Shown here piece after piece: positions 13,655 to 28,194 of a stretch of 64,000 bases of DNA. Source of the stretch: Hybos culiciformis (taxonomy: Eukaryota > Arthropoda > Insecta > Diptera > Hybotidae); NCBI GenBank assembly GCA_964007475.1, contig OZ023274.1, positions 73,853,303 through 73,917,302 of the forward strand, read 5' to 3'. Within the stretch, counting starts at the first letter, position 1, and the number at the start of each line of letters is the position of its first letter. Made by a program: the position numbers and the translations under genes. The notes under the pieces are model-generated. The model was not told the origin of the DNA. It did no database searches and saw only the letters and a program-made list of their open reading frames with translations.

Positions 13655-15227
13655 CCGCCGGGTGCACTGAGAACACTGAGTACAATGCGATACTTTTATA
13701 TTGAACTGAATACATTATCTAGAGTTAAAAGTTCATAAATGTAGTGCAAATATGACGATATTGAAATAATTTTGAATTCTACAAAACATTCATTACAACT
13801 TACAACATTATTAAAAATATTATTTTACAATCGATTAAAAAGAATATTTATTTAAAATTTAAATAATAAAAAATTAAATTAAAAATATCATTATTTTTCA
13901 TTATTAAAAGAATATATACCTTTTATACTTATAATAAAAACTTCTATTTTCTAATTTATTATTTTTATGATCCAATTTTTTCCTTTTTTTGTTGCAAGGA
14001 TAAAATATTTTCAATGCTCTTTCAAAATGAAATCTCATGCAGCTTTTAAAAGTGAAACAAAAAAAAAATTATTCTTAATTTTTATAACCTTGTCTCCTAT
14101 AAAAAATTTGTTTCTTTCTTTTTTAATATTTTTAATTATATTGTGTACAAGTAGAAATAAAATTCTTTCACATAGAGGAGATATTGTTTGTAAATATAAT
14201 ATGCGAACTAATTCAGTTCATTATCTTAATGAAATATTATTATTTTACTATAATTTTTTTCCCTTAACATACAAATTATAACAATGAGGAAATTTTTAAG
14301 ATATTAATAAATTATATTAAAATTAACATGTAATAAGAAATATAAATCAGTTCTCTTTAAAAAGTTCATAATAATTATGTATATCTGCATGCATATATAA
14401 TAAAACTAAGATTACAAACGTCGTCGTTCAGTTGTTAAACTTTTTCTTTTTAATTAAAACCCAAAATTAAATTATCACATTATAATTTTTTTGCTAATTT
14501 TATATTTTCTAATTAATATGACGGTCTTAAAAGTTTAATAAGTAAATCAAAAATGGTGAATCAAAAATAAAAAAAATCAGATCACTATTTTTGTTATTGA
14601 ATATTTAATGTTGTAGGTTTATATTTAATAAAAAATATAAAAATACAGTTTTTCTTAATTAAAAAGTCTAGACTTTAGAAATTAAAATTGTATTTCACTC
14701 AGCATCACCAGAATACCATTGTGGGTACCAATTTAATTAGGTGTAAAACAAAATAGAAGAACTTGTTATATTTACATAAATTAAAAATTTAATTATCTAA
14801 GCGAATGTATTGTTTGTGCAAAAATCGCATATCAAGCTAAGATATTATGTATGCAATAGATATGCAACAGATATTTGTTCTAGAAAAAAGACTACTATAT
14901 GTACTCAAAACATGTATTAATTTCTATGAATTTATTATTTTGCTGAACTTCACTCAAGAAGAGAAGAACTTTTTGTTATCTTCCAGAGTCATGTCAGAGT
15001 ACTTGAAAAATTAAAAAAAGTTTTTACAATCAAAATTATAAGACAAGAAGCAGCAACTTCTATAATTATATTTATGTCTTGATTATTGATTAATAATTTT
15101 TCTTATACATATTAATGCACCCTAAAAATAAGAAAATATTAAAAAATAAGAAAAAAATAAAAAAAATATTAAAAAATAAGAAAATATTAACAAATTAAGG
15201 TTAAAAAATTGTTTTTTGGATTAAATA
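13655..15227. other. AT-rich non-coding spacer
   Basis: The 104-codon open frame at 13967-14281 is dominated by Phe/Leu/Ile/Lys and has no recognisable domain. It is probably a chance frame. Nothing else is supported. Confidence 0.5.
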
Positions 15228-15412
15228 CAGGGTGTTTTTTTTTTAGCTGCATGAGATCTTTTAATCGTGATAAACTTTGAATGAAGTTTTCAAATTTACA
15301 GTTGTTTGCTGTTCAGAAAGGTTTGCCAATGAATTAAAACAAAACATTTCACATCAATTTTTTAATGTTTTATTTGAATTTGACATTCTCAAGTTCTTAA
15401 AAAAACACCCGA
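15228..15412. mobile_element. possible TA-flanked MITE
   Basis: The left end reads TA then CAGGGTGTTTTTTTTTT. The right end reads AAAAAAACACCCGA then TA. The inverted ends share GGGTGTTTTTTT, and the TA on each side fits a Tc1/mariner-type target duplication. The 185-bp interior has no frame. The short, homopolymer-rich ends limit confidence. Confidence 0.4.
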
Positions 15413-15414
15413 TA

Positions 15415-18400
15415 GATTAAAATTCAGTATTTTTGTTATCCGTTAAGCAATGAGATTATAAAATTATAAAGAAAATTTGTGTATACATGAATTTCTTAAG
15501 AACAACAATGTTTTTTATGAATCTAGCTTTTTAAATAGATATTAAAGTATGACAAATAGAATTCTTTTCTTTTTTCATTAACAAAATTTATTTTTAATGA
15601 CTCAATGATTAATAAACAAAAAAATAAATTTATACATATATGTGCCAAATATAGAACAAAAGCATAAACATTTTTTTTTTTTGGAAGACAGTATTTTAAA
15701 TGAATAAAATTATTATAAATGTTTATTTTAAAATTTTTTAATTATTAATTTTTAATATTTTTTTTAATATATATATTTATATTTAAATTAAAAGAAATTG
15801 GATAAAAATTTATGTTTGTTTTTCTATATACTAGTTATATATTGAAAATATTAAAAAAAAAGTATTGTAATAAAAATTATAAAAAGAAAATATTAAATTT
15901 ATATATAAAAAAAAAAGAAAAATTAATATTATTATGAAGAAGAATTAACGGAAGTCACGTTCATTCACCGCATAATATTAACGGTTATAATAAAAAAATA
16001 AAAATTATAATAATTTCTTTTTTGTTTCGTTATTATTTTTTTTTTACGTACATCTATTTTACTTACTTTTTAGCATTTACTTTTTTCTTTTTTTTTTTGC
16101 TAATTATACCCAATAGAGAAGAACAAAAAGATTACTTAAAAAAATATACATATATATATATACCTACTGTAGTAGACTATATAGAGCTGAGCTATTATAG
16201 TGAGTGTTATTAAAATGTAAATTTTTTTTTCTGTTTTAAATATAATTAATATTTTTAGTAATAGTTTAATGAATTCCTCTAAATTGTTTCAATTTGCAAA
16301 ATAAATTGAAAATTTAATATTTTATTAAAATTATATTATAGTGTAGTGCATTAGCATTATAGTGTTGTATACAGGATAGTATAGTGTAGTATGGTATTTA
16401 GAAAAGATCAATTTTTTTTTTTCAATGTATGTAAAAATTATTTTCGGAAAACTTTTTACAGAGTTTTTTATTTTTTTTTTTTATTTTAACAATGTGTCTT
16501 AAAAAACAACATATACTTGCTGTTTTGAAATTATTGTAATTTAAAAGGGATTTTATGTTTTTGTAAGAAATGGTCTTGATAGATGTTGTGTATGCTTAAC
16601 ATTTTTATAAGTTAAATAACTACATACAACTGACAAAAGAAATAGATTTACAAATTGTAAAATTAATTTAAAGTTTGGCTTAAAATGTTTATTTACATGT
16701 ATTTTTGAAATAATAAAAACAAATTCAACCCTCGGTTTAGTTTGAAAATATGTATAATTCAAAATTATTATTTATATTTGAATTTGTGCTGAAGAGAAGT
16801 TACTATTAGTTGTATATATATTCAGATATTACACATGATTCGCACAAACATGATACAAGATTGGAAATTTATATATAATCAAATCCAATCAAGATAAGGG
16901 AAACTTAAAACAAATTAAGGTTAAAATAAGTGTAAAATTGATTTAAGTAAAAAAAAATTTTATTTCTTTGTTTTGAAATTTTTTCAATATAACTAATTTA
17001 ATATACTTCTCTTATAATAATTTAATATTAATAATATTAAGGTCTAAATTTTTATCTTAAAACAAAAAAACATTCAAATCTGGTTTTTTCCCCGATTTAT
17101 CTCTTTATGTGAAATATAAAAATATGAATAATTTTTTATTTCATAACCCAACGATTATTTAAAATAAAATTAAATAAATTAAATATATATTTTTTTGTAA
17201 ATAATAATTTAATATTCACGATTTATGAAATTTTTCGCCGGCCGCCTGTTAATGAATCTATTTGACAGAATTTTGATCAAAACTTAAAAAAAAAAAAATA
17301 CATTTTGCAAAAAATTATTATTCCGCAAAAAATTAGTTTTCTATGTTTTAGATATATATATATATATATATTTTTTTTTTTTTGCAAAATTATTTCTTAA
17401 TTTACTTTTAATAATAATTTTTTTTTTTTTTTTGCCTCCGTATCTATTCAACTGGTAGTTGGTTATATCTACAAAAGAAACTAATATTTTTTTTTTTTCG
17501 CGCCATTACCAAATTTGCAAAAATTAATGATTTTAGTTTTTTTTTTTAAGTTTTTTATTTAAAAAAAAAAAACTAACATAGATACTTAAATTCCTTAACA
17601 TAATGGATTTTTGTAAACCATTTTTATTTTTGAAAGCAATTTTAATGAATTTTATATTGTTAATTTTTTTCTTTTTCTTTTTGAATATGAATTATTAGCT
17701 CTTTATTTTATTTTTTTTTACATAGATACGTAATATAATATTCAAAATGTACTATAGATACATACATATGATTTTATAAGTTTAATGTTGTACAAAATCG
17801 ACATAACAATGATTGATATTTTCTCCTTATAAAAGAAAATTATTTATATAATTTTGTATTTTATTGTGTAATTTCATATTCAAAAATTGTATATCTATAT
17901 CTAGCTATCTATAAGCAGATAGTTAACAATGTTGCGCGGGAAATGATATCATTCAAAAATTATTATTTTTGTTTGTTTTTTTTAATTTTAAGAATTTTTT
18001 TATTGCTACGATTTTCTATTCTAATTTCTATATACATATATTGTATAACTATTATTATATTTAAAAATTCGTGAAAATTGACAATAAAATTTCACAAATT
18101 TTTTGTTGTATAATCAATAAAAAAAAACAATTTATATAAAAAATAATTATTTATTGTTCTTTTGTTAAAAAATAAAAACATTCTTAAAAAAATGATTATT
18201 AATTTTTACCTTATGATTTTACGAATATTAATAATTATTTAAAATTATTATTGAAAATTTCTATTTTAAGAATATTCTGAAAAAGAAAAAAAAAAAAACA
18301 AATAATATTTTCAGGAAAAAATATTTTCCAATCAATTAATTTTCGCTTATTTTATTTTTAGCAACAAAATAAGAAAAAAATTAATTGTGCTACACTTTTT

Positions 18401-21400
18401 TGTTTTTTTTTTTTTTTTTTTTAATAAAATTGCGATTTAAATAAATAAAAAAATAAAAAAAATAATGGAAAAGCTATAGAAAATTCAAGACTCAATTAAA
18501 TTTAAATTTGTTGTATTTTTCATCATGAGTGCGCGCATTTTAATTCGCCGCAACAGATTCAAAAAGTTCCAAGTTTTTCTATTAACTGAAATTTCCAACA
18601 AGAAAATATTAAATAATTCATCAAATTTTAACGACTTTATCAGAAGATAAAAAAATTTTCAATAAGTACAAGGAATTTGAATCTGAAGATGAATAAATAA
18701 ATAAAATGTTTTATGCGGTCAATTAATTCGTTGATCATCTGACTTTTAACTTTTTACATAAATTTATTAGAACCCTCTTTCAAAAGCTATTATAGATTGT
18801 GTAGAACATTTGTTTTTTTTTCTGAATTTTTTGGATGGTTTCCGAAATCTTTCGAGTTGTTAAAATCTGTGAGAGATGTATTTCAAATTATTACTGTTTT
18901 TAAAGAATTAAAAAATTTCCAAAGTTCACTTTGTCTTCGCGATGTTTTATGTGACTACTGATGATCTACCAGAACCAATTTTAATAAATTTTAATGTTTT
19001 TTTAAATTTTACTAAATTTTCTACGGCTCACAATATAAATTTATAAAAAATGTATCTTTAATATACAATAATGCAGCTTAAAGCTTAATAATTTAATTAA
19101 AAACTTAAAAACTATGTCTTCCGTCAAAATAATTGGCGATTGACCATAACAATTTAACACTTTTATTAAAAAAAAATTTATTAAATTTTTTTTTTATTTT
19201 ATAAAAAATGAAGAACTAATAAAGAGTTGATTACAAGTCATTAAGGCAATATTTTTGTAAGGAAAAAAAAGTAAATTTCTTCTTGTCACTAACTTTTTGC
19301 AAAATGAAAAGTTTGACGGAAAATTTAAAAGGTATAGATTGTTCTGTAGATTTAAAGAGGAATGAGGAAAAATTAACTATCTGTAAATGTATTTTTTGCA
19401 TAAAAAAATAGCTTCGAGCACTTAGCCTTAACTGATTCTAAAAATTTTAATACCATTTTAAAGTATGAAACAGTCCGGAGGTAGTGAATGCATTTTTTTT
19501 TCTAAATTAAATTTTATAATAATCTAAAACGGCTTTTCAATCAAATTTTGGAACCGATCATAGTTAGTTCTCAAACCCCAATTATGTTTCTTAATGCAAA
19601 GTTCATGTAAAATTAAATATAAATAAAATGTCCTATTTATTTAAAAAAATAATAAAATAAATATTAAAACTACAATAATGAATTTTAATTGCAGTTTTAT
19701 TATTATAATTTGTTTTTTTAGAAAGTTTTTATTTTGTTTTCAAATTTAAAATTAAAAAAATATGAATTTTGTCATGTTTATATTTGTTGTGTTTTAAAGG
19801 GAAAAAACAATAAATGAGTTTCTCAAATTTCAAAAAATTTATTTTTATAATCTTACCATTATGTACTAACGGTAATGTGAAATAGTAATTACAACTTTCG
19901 AATAATTAAAATTAAAAGAAAATTCACACAATTTGTCATTCATGGAATGCATTTTCTTGTTTTTTTTTTTTATTGTTTATACACAAAAATATTTTCGTAT
20001 AAGAAGTACATAAGTATGAAGAAAAACATTTTATAAATAATAATAATAATAATAAAGAATAAATTTTTCGATTTTAAGCTAAAAAAAAAAAAGAAGATAT
20101 TTATAAGACAATAAAATTAGATTAACGGATAAGATTTTTTATTTATTTTTCATTTTCATTTGTATTTTAATTTTAGTTGCGGGTGGATGAATCTTGTATG
20201 ATATACATACGTATTATATATACAAAGAATATTTGACACGCACGTCTGGCTCGTGCTCTATACATAATTTTATAATAATGTTGATATCGAAAATAAAGGG
20301 AAAAATTAAAAAAAAAAAAAGGTTTCAAATGGAAAAGAATGTGACAGATTATTTATATTTGGTTTGATTCAATTTAGATTGAGGATTGAGGGCAAATCCT
20401 ATTCGTAAACTATTTTTTTTTTTAATTCTTTTCACTTTTAAAAGATGAAACATTTTTTTTATTTTTATTTTATTTGTTTATGTATGATATTTTTTTTGTT
20501 AAATAAATTAAGAAAAATTAAAAATAAATTTGTAATTAAGCATTGTATTACACAACATCTGTTACATATTTAATCAGAAATAAATTAATCATAAACAAAA
20601 TTTTGACCCAGTATTGGACGAATATAAATATCTAGTAGAAGCTAGAATTTGATTTAAATGTTTTTTTTTATTATTTATGGAAAACGTCTGTGATGGAATG
20701 ATCCGCGGATACTGAACCCTCCAAAAGTTTAATTTATTTTATAATATTTATAAAATAAAAAGATAAAATTAACTTAATTTGCTATAAGTACTTCACGTAT
20801 GTATCGTTAAATCGTTAATATCTTTTATTATACCATTGATAACAATATTATGTCTATGATGAACGAAATAACATTGGACAATATGGGAGTTTAAGGCTGA
20901 ACTAAAGTATTACTATATAAGAATCTTTTTATATCATCCATATTTCAATCATTATTTTTCACATTTTTCATTAAATTTATTTTTTGTGCGAGAATTTTTA
21001 GTACATTGGAATTATGAAAATATAGCAATTTATATATATTTGACATTTCTGGTTTGCTTTTTGAATTTCACTATTATATGCACATAAAATAATATTTTAT
21101 TTTAGATATTCGCACAAAATATTCCGGTATCTATTTATATAAAGAGAAATCCATATAGTATAATAATAATAATAATTATGAATGCGATGATATCATCATC
21201 ATAAAATCAAAATTGTATAATCAAAAAAAAAATTTTTTTAATCATCGCATTTTAATCTACAATATGATACGAATTTATAATTATAAAAATAAAAGAATAT
21301 AATAAGTACTATATTTATATTATGTACAATATGTACTATTGTACATGTAATGTACACATAAAACAGAATGACAAAATATTTTTATTTCAACAATTTTTTC

Positions 21401-24400
21401 CCTATCATCATCAATGCAAAAATATTTACAATTCGAATAAATTATTATTAAATTTACAAAAAAATTATACGTACATATAAAAGTTTAATGACTTCCATTC
21501 AAATAAAGAACAAATTTGATTATCATGTCTGACATCTTACAAATTTTTTATATTATTGTTTAATATTTATTTATTATTAAATTTTTTTAGCCATAAGAAT
21601 AAATATAGTTCTGGTAAGAATTGATTTAACTCTTGAATTGAGAAAAACTAAGTCCATAGTTAATTAACACACTATTGATGTTTTCTATTGTATCTTTAAA
21701 AAAATGTTTAATGTTGAATTGTAAGAATGGAATTTGTGTTTAATTAAAGCCTGTGAACTCAAAGGTATATCAGAGTTCGCAAAAAAAAGTGATTACTAAA
21801 TAACTAGTAATAGCTCTACTTAACTTCATAGCCCTTTTTTTCACATTTCAATTTAAATTTTTACATTTTTTTAAGTTTCGACAATTGACCTCTTCTTCTG
21901 TACTAATCTTTATCACGATACGACTATTTTAAGTGTAAGGACAGAAAACTTACAGGCGGATCGACAAACAAAAAATACAAAAACTTTTTTTTTAAATTTT
22001 TTGATGGAAAATTTGCTTCAAATTAATTTATGATAAAACAGAAGAAATGTTAAGCATATGGTCAAATAGTTGCACGTTCATTTTCTTCTATATGTACACA
22101 CAAAAGTAGTTTGTAAGTTTTTATGTAATAATGATGATGATGCCACATGTGAATGACACAAGTTATTTTTCTTTAATAATTTCATATTTTTTTTTAATGT
22201 CTCGTTTTTGGCTATTTAAAATTATTTTGAAAAAATAATTATCAATAAAAAAATACAATGTTTGTGCTTTTAAAGTATGTATGTACAAAACGCGTACAAG
22301 GTTAAAATAATTAACTTCACATCTGTTTGATGTGGTTTATTTTGTGATCTTATATAATAGGTGTACTGTCAGAAAAAAAACATTTTCATTGGGATAATCT
22401 TCCACGTCATGAGTAATGATTTATAAGTCAAATTATTATGTGTGACGGGACAAGTTTAATTTGATAATGCCTGTTAACGAAAAACAAAAAATAGCAGTTA
22501 CGTAGGTATGATTGGAATTTTCTATAATTAATTTATATGCTACTTTATTTGTAAAAAACACATTAAAATCAAGTGTATAATAAAAGTTTAACATTTGTAT
22601 TTGTAAACGATTAATATGCAGCACAACTTTAGGTTAAAACTGTACTTTTAAACTGTACATGCAATAGGATAATGACTTTAGTATTCGATCATGTAAATTT
22701 TAAAATGAAAAATTTTTTTTGTATAAATTTCCAAACATTTTTTTGTAGAATGTTTATTTTACTATAAACTCAAAATTAAAAAATTTAAAAATGGCAATAT
22801 GAGTTTCCGATGATGGCTGTTGTTAATAAAACCAAATATTCGGTGTAACAATTTTTGAACGTAGCTATAATATTTCTTTAATTTTTCCCTATCTCTATTT
22901 GTTACAATGGCACCCCCAAATTTAATTAAAACATGTTTATAATTAATTAATTTTATTCAAGGACAAAATAAACGTAAACTTATGATAAAGTGCATACTAA
23001 ATTTTTATACATTATTTTGACAAATTGGAGTTTCGTTCTGTTATTACTTACTTAAATTAACATCAAGGACAAAATGATCAGTCAAACCTATTTTAAGTGC
23101 GTGCTAGATTTATGTACATCTTTTTGTTGCTGCAAACAAAATAAATTTCCATGGAATTCGTTATTTTATGTAGAATTTGGTCAAGGATGAAATGGGCGAA
23201 AAAACATAAATATTCCCTTGAAGTGCGTGCTAGATTGGTCTTAATTTAGAGAGTATTATAATATTATAATTTTATATAGAATTCATTAAAAAAAAAAAAT
23301 GAAAAATTTACAATATAATAATGTTGATCGTGATCTCATGATATCATTGTAAATTAATTTTTACATGATTCAAAAATTTTTGCAAACATTTTTTTGTTTT
23401 TTTTTTTTGTATTTTATTTTATTTCATGCTAATAAGTAATTTTTGAATTTTTATTTTTTTTTATACATATTTATTTTACTTAAGATAATGAAATATTTTA
23501 TTAATAATAATTATAATTAAATATACTGTTTATTTATCAGAGCATATTCCTTTCAATAAAATGACTCTCCTTAAATTTTTTTTTGGGAGCCAAAATAAAT
23601 ATTTTTTGAAAAATGTAATTGTATATTTTATTAATTAAACAAAAAATTGTATAAAGAAGCAGCATACAAGATACTAGTTACAAAAAAAAAAGTTAATTTT
23701 TGTTTTCTTCATGCAAAATAATGAATGAAATAAAAGGTGTGGTTGGTTCGGGCTCATTAAAAGATATTTAAGAAAAATATAAAATTTTTAAAAAATATAA
23801 TTATTATTCATAATAACAAAATTAATTATGATAATATCCTAAAATTGTATGTAGGTGATGCAAAAAAAAAATTCATCTATCAATATCTAAAGAAAAATAC
23901 AGAAAAATAAAAAATTATAGATTTCGTGGAACATGAAAAAAAAAATTTTATTCAAATTTTTCTATATTTAATTTTTATAATATCTATTTTAATTTTGAAT
24001 TGAAATTTAATACATTGTGTGTGTACCCTACATATTTTTTTTTATTGTTCAATTCATTTATTGTTAAAAATATCACATAAAAAAACATAATAAATTCAAT
24101 ACAAAATAAGAAGTGTTAAAATTTAAATGAAAAATTATGATAAATGATCTGAAAAACTATTAAATTAGAATTTTTTTTTTTTTATCTTTAATACGTATAA
24201 TACAACATGAATACATCCATTTATTTTCACAATAATAGATACGATCATTATTATAATATTTAAAAAAAAAAAAGTATTCAGCAAAAATGATTTTTAATTT
24301 AGATATTTAACAAATTTATTATTTTATTCATTGTTTAGATTAAAATTTCTATTAATAATTAATAATGTATAATAAACTTATATATTTATTTTTTTGGAGT

Positions 24401-26956
24401 AATTATCTGCAATGCAAGAGAAATTATATTCTTTTGGTATTTTAGCAGAAAATTTCATCTTAAATATTACTTAATTTAAAATATTTATCTTTTTTTTGCA
24501 GATTTTATTTTAAAATTATTATACAATTGTATATAAGTTTTATTTTTAAAATGTACATACAAAGAGCATTTCCGTTTTATGCAATTATATTTATTTATTT
24601 CTGTACATCTGATAATAATAATGTTAATAATATGAAGTTGTTGGGAGAACCATTTTGTTATACGCATACTTTCATTATTAATGAATGTTATTAAATAAAT
24701 TTTTTTATTTTTTTTTTTTAAATTCTTATAATTAGTCACACTATTTTATGTATATACTTAAATTTTTTTTAATCTACAAATTACATTAATGAAATTGAAG
24801 TCTGGATCTTTATGTTCTAAAAATTTTCTTGAATTTTTATATTTATGAAAAAAAACTGAAAGAAGATTTTCTGGGAAAATTATATTATTTATAATTTTTA
24901 ATAGTATTAAAATTAAATTTTTAATTAACAATTCGAAAGTCTAAGGATTATATGATGAAAAATTTAAAAGGTCCATTTTACAGCTCCAATATTGTGATGT
25001 AAAATTCTAATATTAAATCAAAATGTTTCTATACCAAACATCGAAATTTTTTTTTTTTGTAATCATTATAATTGAAAAATTGATTATAAAATTCGCTTTC
25101 GAACTAAAAATTATGGGTTTATAACAATTTTATATCATTAATTTAATTATTATTAGTTATAACATATAAAAGAAATTATCATTGCAAAATGAATAAAAAC
25201 CCACGATGATTTAAAGAAAAAAAAAAATATTAGGTAACATCTATTATTTTTATGGCTTATATTTATAAATATTTCCAAATTGGTGAACTTTTAATGGCGC
25301 CTATAATAAACATACTCTTCAAGTTTTAAGCAAAAAAAAAATTTACTTCATAAAAATGTTTATAATATAGGTATGTACATTGTACATGTACATCTTATGT
25401 GAAATGATTTATTAAAAACAAATGAGTTATTTATATAATATCCTGTACATTTATATTAAATTATATTAAAATGTATATAATATCAATATTATAAACAACA
25501 TAATTTTTAGTCCTTACAGAAAAAATCTAATTATCTCATTTATAATTTAGTTTTTAAAATTTGAACATAGGAGAAAAACTATCAAGTATTGTATAACAAA
25601 ATGTTAATTTTTCTTCTTAAAGCTTTATAACAAATAGATTTTGACAATGTTGAGAATGTAATAATGTATAAAAGATTTTCAAATAATAATGTTATTAAAG
25701 CATATATAGTGTTTTGTAATTAGGGGTTTTTCAGATACGGTAATTATTTATATGCCGTTAGTTATAATTGAAAAAAAAAAAATAGTTAAATTATAATTAA
25801 TAAATTATAATTTATTATTTTGAAATATTAATTAAGAATTTTTTTTTTTGTTTAAATGATGGTAAATGAGTAATATGTAAAAAAATTTTATATATATAAG
25901 TTAAATATATAAAAAAAATTTAGCTTTAGAATATGTATTATAAAAATAATTTATAAATAATTTATAATTTGCACTCATACTATTATTCTTAATTATAATT
26001 ATAATATGAAATAAGAATATTATTATTTAAAAAAAACAGAGAAATTTATAAAGTTGTGTTATATTATAAAATCTAAATAAAAAGGTGTATTACGTTTTTC
26101 CATTTTTATCAAAGAAACAAATAAAGTTCAAAGTCTGATTAAAATTCTCATTTTTTTAAAGATAATCGATTTGTAAAACTTTTTTGAATAATCTAAGAAA
26201 AATTCTTAAAATATTTAAAAATACGTTCTTTAATAAAAATTAAATTTCACCATTATGACCGTTTTCTTTAAAAAACAAATTCAAATTTTTTAAACAAATT
26301 CTCTATTCAAAATTTTTTAGTTCTTTATATCATGACTGTTAATCATAAATATAAAAAAAATATGAAATTATCATTCTCATATAATATTCACAATAAATAG
26401 AATCATTCAAAAATATGACTAATTTTCATGAGAAGAAATTGCAAAATATATAAATATTATATATATTTTTTTTAAATAAGTATAATGACCAATAGATATT
26501 TTTTTGTATCTATGTTTGTTTATTTTTTTTTTTTGTTTGCAAATTAAATTGAGCTTATCTAACTTGCACAATTATAATTGCCAAAAAATCAAAAAAACAA
26601 AAAAGTTTCAACAAAGTACATATATATATTGCGAGTTAGTGGAATGTCATAATTTATAATTATCTATGCAGACAATTCGTGTTCTGCTAACATTATTATA
26701 TATATGAGATAATACATTTTAATAAGCTTAATTATTTTAAATAATTTTTTTTTTCTATAAAATTTTTGAAGTTTTATTTTGAAAGTTAAGTAAATTTCCA
26801 TTGTTTATTCGATACTTATATACAACTAAAGCTTTTGGCACATTTTATTTTTGTATTTAAAGTTTTTTGAATGTTAAATATTTAAAAAAAAAAATCAGCG
26901 AGAAGATCTTAATTCGAATTTATTTTTTATTTAAAATCAAGTAAAAAAGTTAATAA
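15415..26956. other. about 11.5 kb of AT-rich DNA with no supported gene
   Basis: It contains homopolymers (T run at 18403-18422), a (TAA)n run at about 20036-20055 and a three-copy degenerate tandem repeat at 22957-23240, listed separately. Open frames are short and compositionally trivial. Confidence 0.55.
22957..23240. repeat. degenerate tandem repeat, three copies of about 106-118 bp
   Basis: Copies start at 22957, 23063 and 23181 with TCAAGGACAAAAT, TCAAGGACAAAATG and TCAAGGATGAAATG. Each is followed 30-40 bases later by a second conserved block: AAGTGCATACTAAAT, AAGTGCGTGCTAGATT and AAGTGCGTGCTAGATT. The two blocks keep their order in all three copies, which chance does not easily explain. 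The frames are interrupted, so it is not a protein repeat. Confidence 0.65.
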
Positions 26957-27376
26957 GGGTAGAACCTGTCTAACTTCGACACTCAAGGTGAACAGATAAA
27001 AGTCTAACTTATAGAGGTTGTCTAAGATAGAAGGGTATTGCAAAAAAAAAAAACGAGAAAATGTATTTCTGAACACGGAAAAAAATTTCATATTTAAGTT
27101 ATTTTATTTAAAGTTTGTATGAATATTTTAATATTAACTTAAATTGATTAAAACTTTCTGTTCAGTGTCCTTTGCTCAATTTTTTTTTCTCAAAATTCTC
27201 ATATTCAAAATTTATAAAAAAATTTAATTTAATTTTTGATTCAATAAATGTATGAAATATTGTCTAACATATCAAGGTGTTTAACTTACAGAGGTGTCTA
27301 AGTTATAGAGGCACATTTTCATACAAATATGAACAGCCGGAAAAAGAGAGGTTCTACTTGCAGAGGTTCTACTTGC
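26957..27376. mobile_element. pogo/Tigger-like MITE relic
   Basis: The left end begins GGGTAGAACCTGTCTAACTT. The right end, read on the reverse strand, begins GCAAGTAGAACCTCTGCAAG and repeats AGTAGAACCTCTC. Subterminal blocks AACTTATAGAGG(T) and AACTTACAGAGG/GTTATAGAGG occur inward from both ends. 'GTAGAACCTCTCTAAGT'-type termini with internal 'ttatagagg' blocks are characteristic of pogo/Tigger elements of the Tc1/mariner superfamily. There is no transposase frame. The assignment rests on terminal motifs recalled from that family. Confidence 0.5.
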
Positions 27377-27542
27377 AAAATTTAATTAAAAAATCACGTA
27401 TACATATTTTTTCGATCGATGGAATAATTGTAATTTGTTATGGTAATATCAAAATATATACTCTATTCTAAGTAGGTTTTGTACTTTAATTCCATTTTTC
27501 ATGATATTTTCGAAAGTATTTTATTAAATTTTCCAAACTAAT

Positions 27543-28194
27543 AATTTATTTATTTATTTATTTATTTCAAATGCTTAATACAAGCGAATACAACTTAATG
27601 ATAATAAAATTAAATTAAATATATGTACAATCAATTTAATAAGGGATGTAAGAATATATACTAAGCAGCAGTATTTACTATTAAATAATGTATCACTTAG
27701 TTCGAATTAATTAAAAAATTATGATAAAATTTACTTTTAAAAGAAGGACTTTCGAAAACGTATAACTGAAGAAGGAAATGGTATCGGTTATAAATTTTGA
27801 ATAGGGAGTTAAGTGGGCTATATTGACCATAATTGGTTCTGGAAAATTGAATACTAGTGACATCAAAATTTCTAAGAGTTCTTGAGGGCACATTGAAAAA
27901 TAGATTAGACATTAAACAGCTACTTGTCGTTTTTCCTTCGATGACTTTATGGATAAAGCTGAACGACAAATAAGCTCTTCTATTCTCCAGACTTGGGAGA
28001 TTTAGAAGTTGAAGTCTGTCAGTGTATGGAGGTAAATTTAAATTATCCTGCCAATTGAGTCGCCTTAAAGCGAAACGAAGGAAATTTTTTTGAACCGATT
28101 CCAATCTAGAGATATTAGCTGCGTAGAATGGATTCCAGACTTGGCAAGAATGATCGTAAATATATAAAATGAATAACTGAAAATTAAATTATGC
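27543..28194 (-). pseudogene. 5'-truncated Jockey-like non-LTR retrotransposon, C-terminal RT tail
   Basis: The minus-strand frame is open from about 28194 to a stop at 27697-27699. It begins inside a protein (no natural start) and contains ...HSCQVWNPFYAANISRLESVQ, then NFLRFALRRLNWQDNLNLPPY, and later VPSRTLRNFD and FSRTNYGQYSPLNS. These are the conserved blocks downstream of the catalytic core in Jockey-group reverse transcriptases ('W.P....I..IE.VQ..F.RFALR.L....LPPY'). Endonuclease, catalytic palm and ORF1 are absent. About 130 bases of 3' UTR follow, then a tandem AAAT tail at about 27545-27569, the expected 3' end of such an insertion. It is a dead-on-arrival copy, unrelated in sequence to the element at 50-54 kb. 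Confidence 0.85.

Noticed and set aside
27277..27471. 64-codon frame across the pogo-like relic
   Set aside because: It reads through the repeated GAGGTTCTACTTGC terminal motif and has no protein features.
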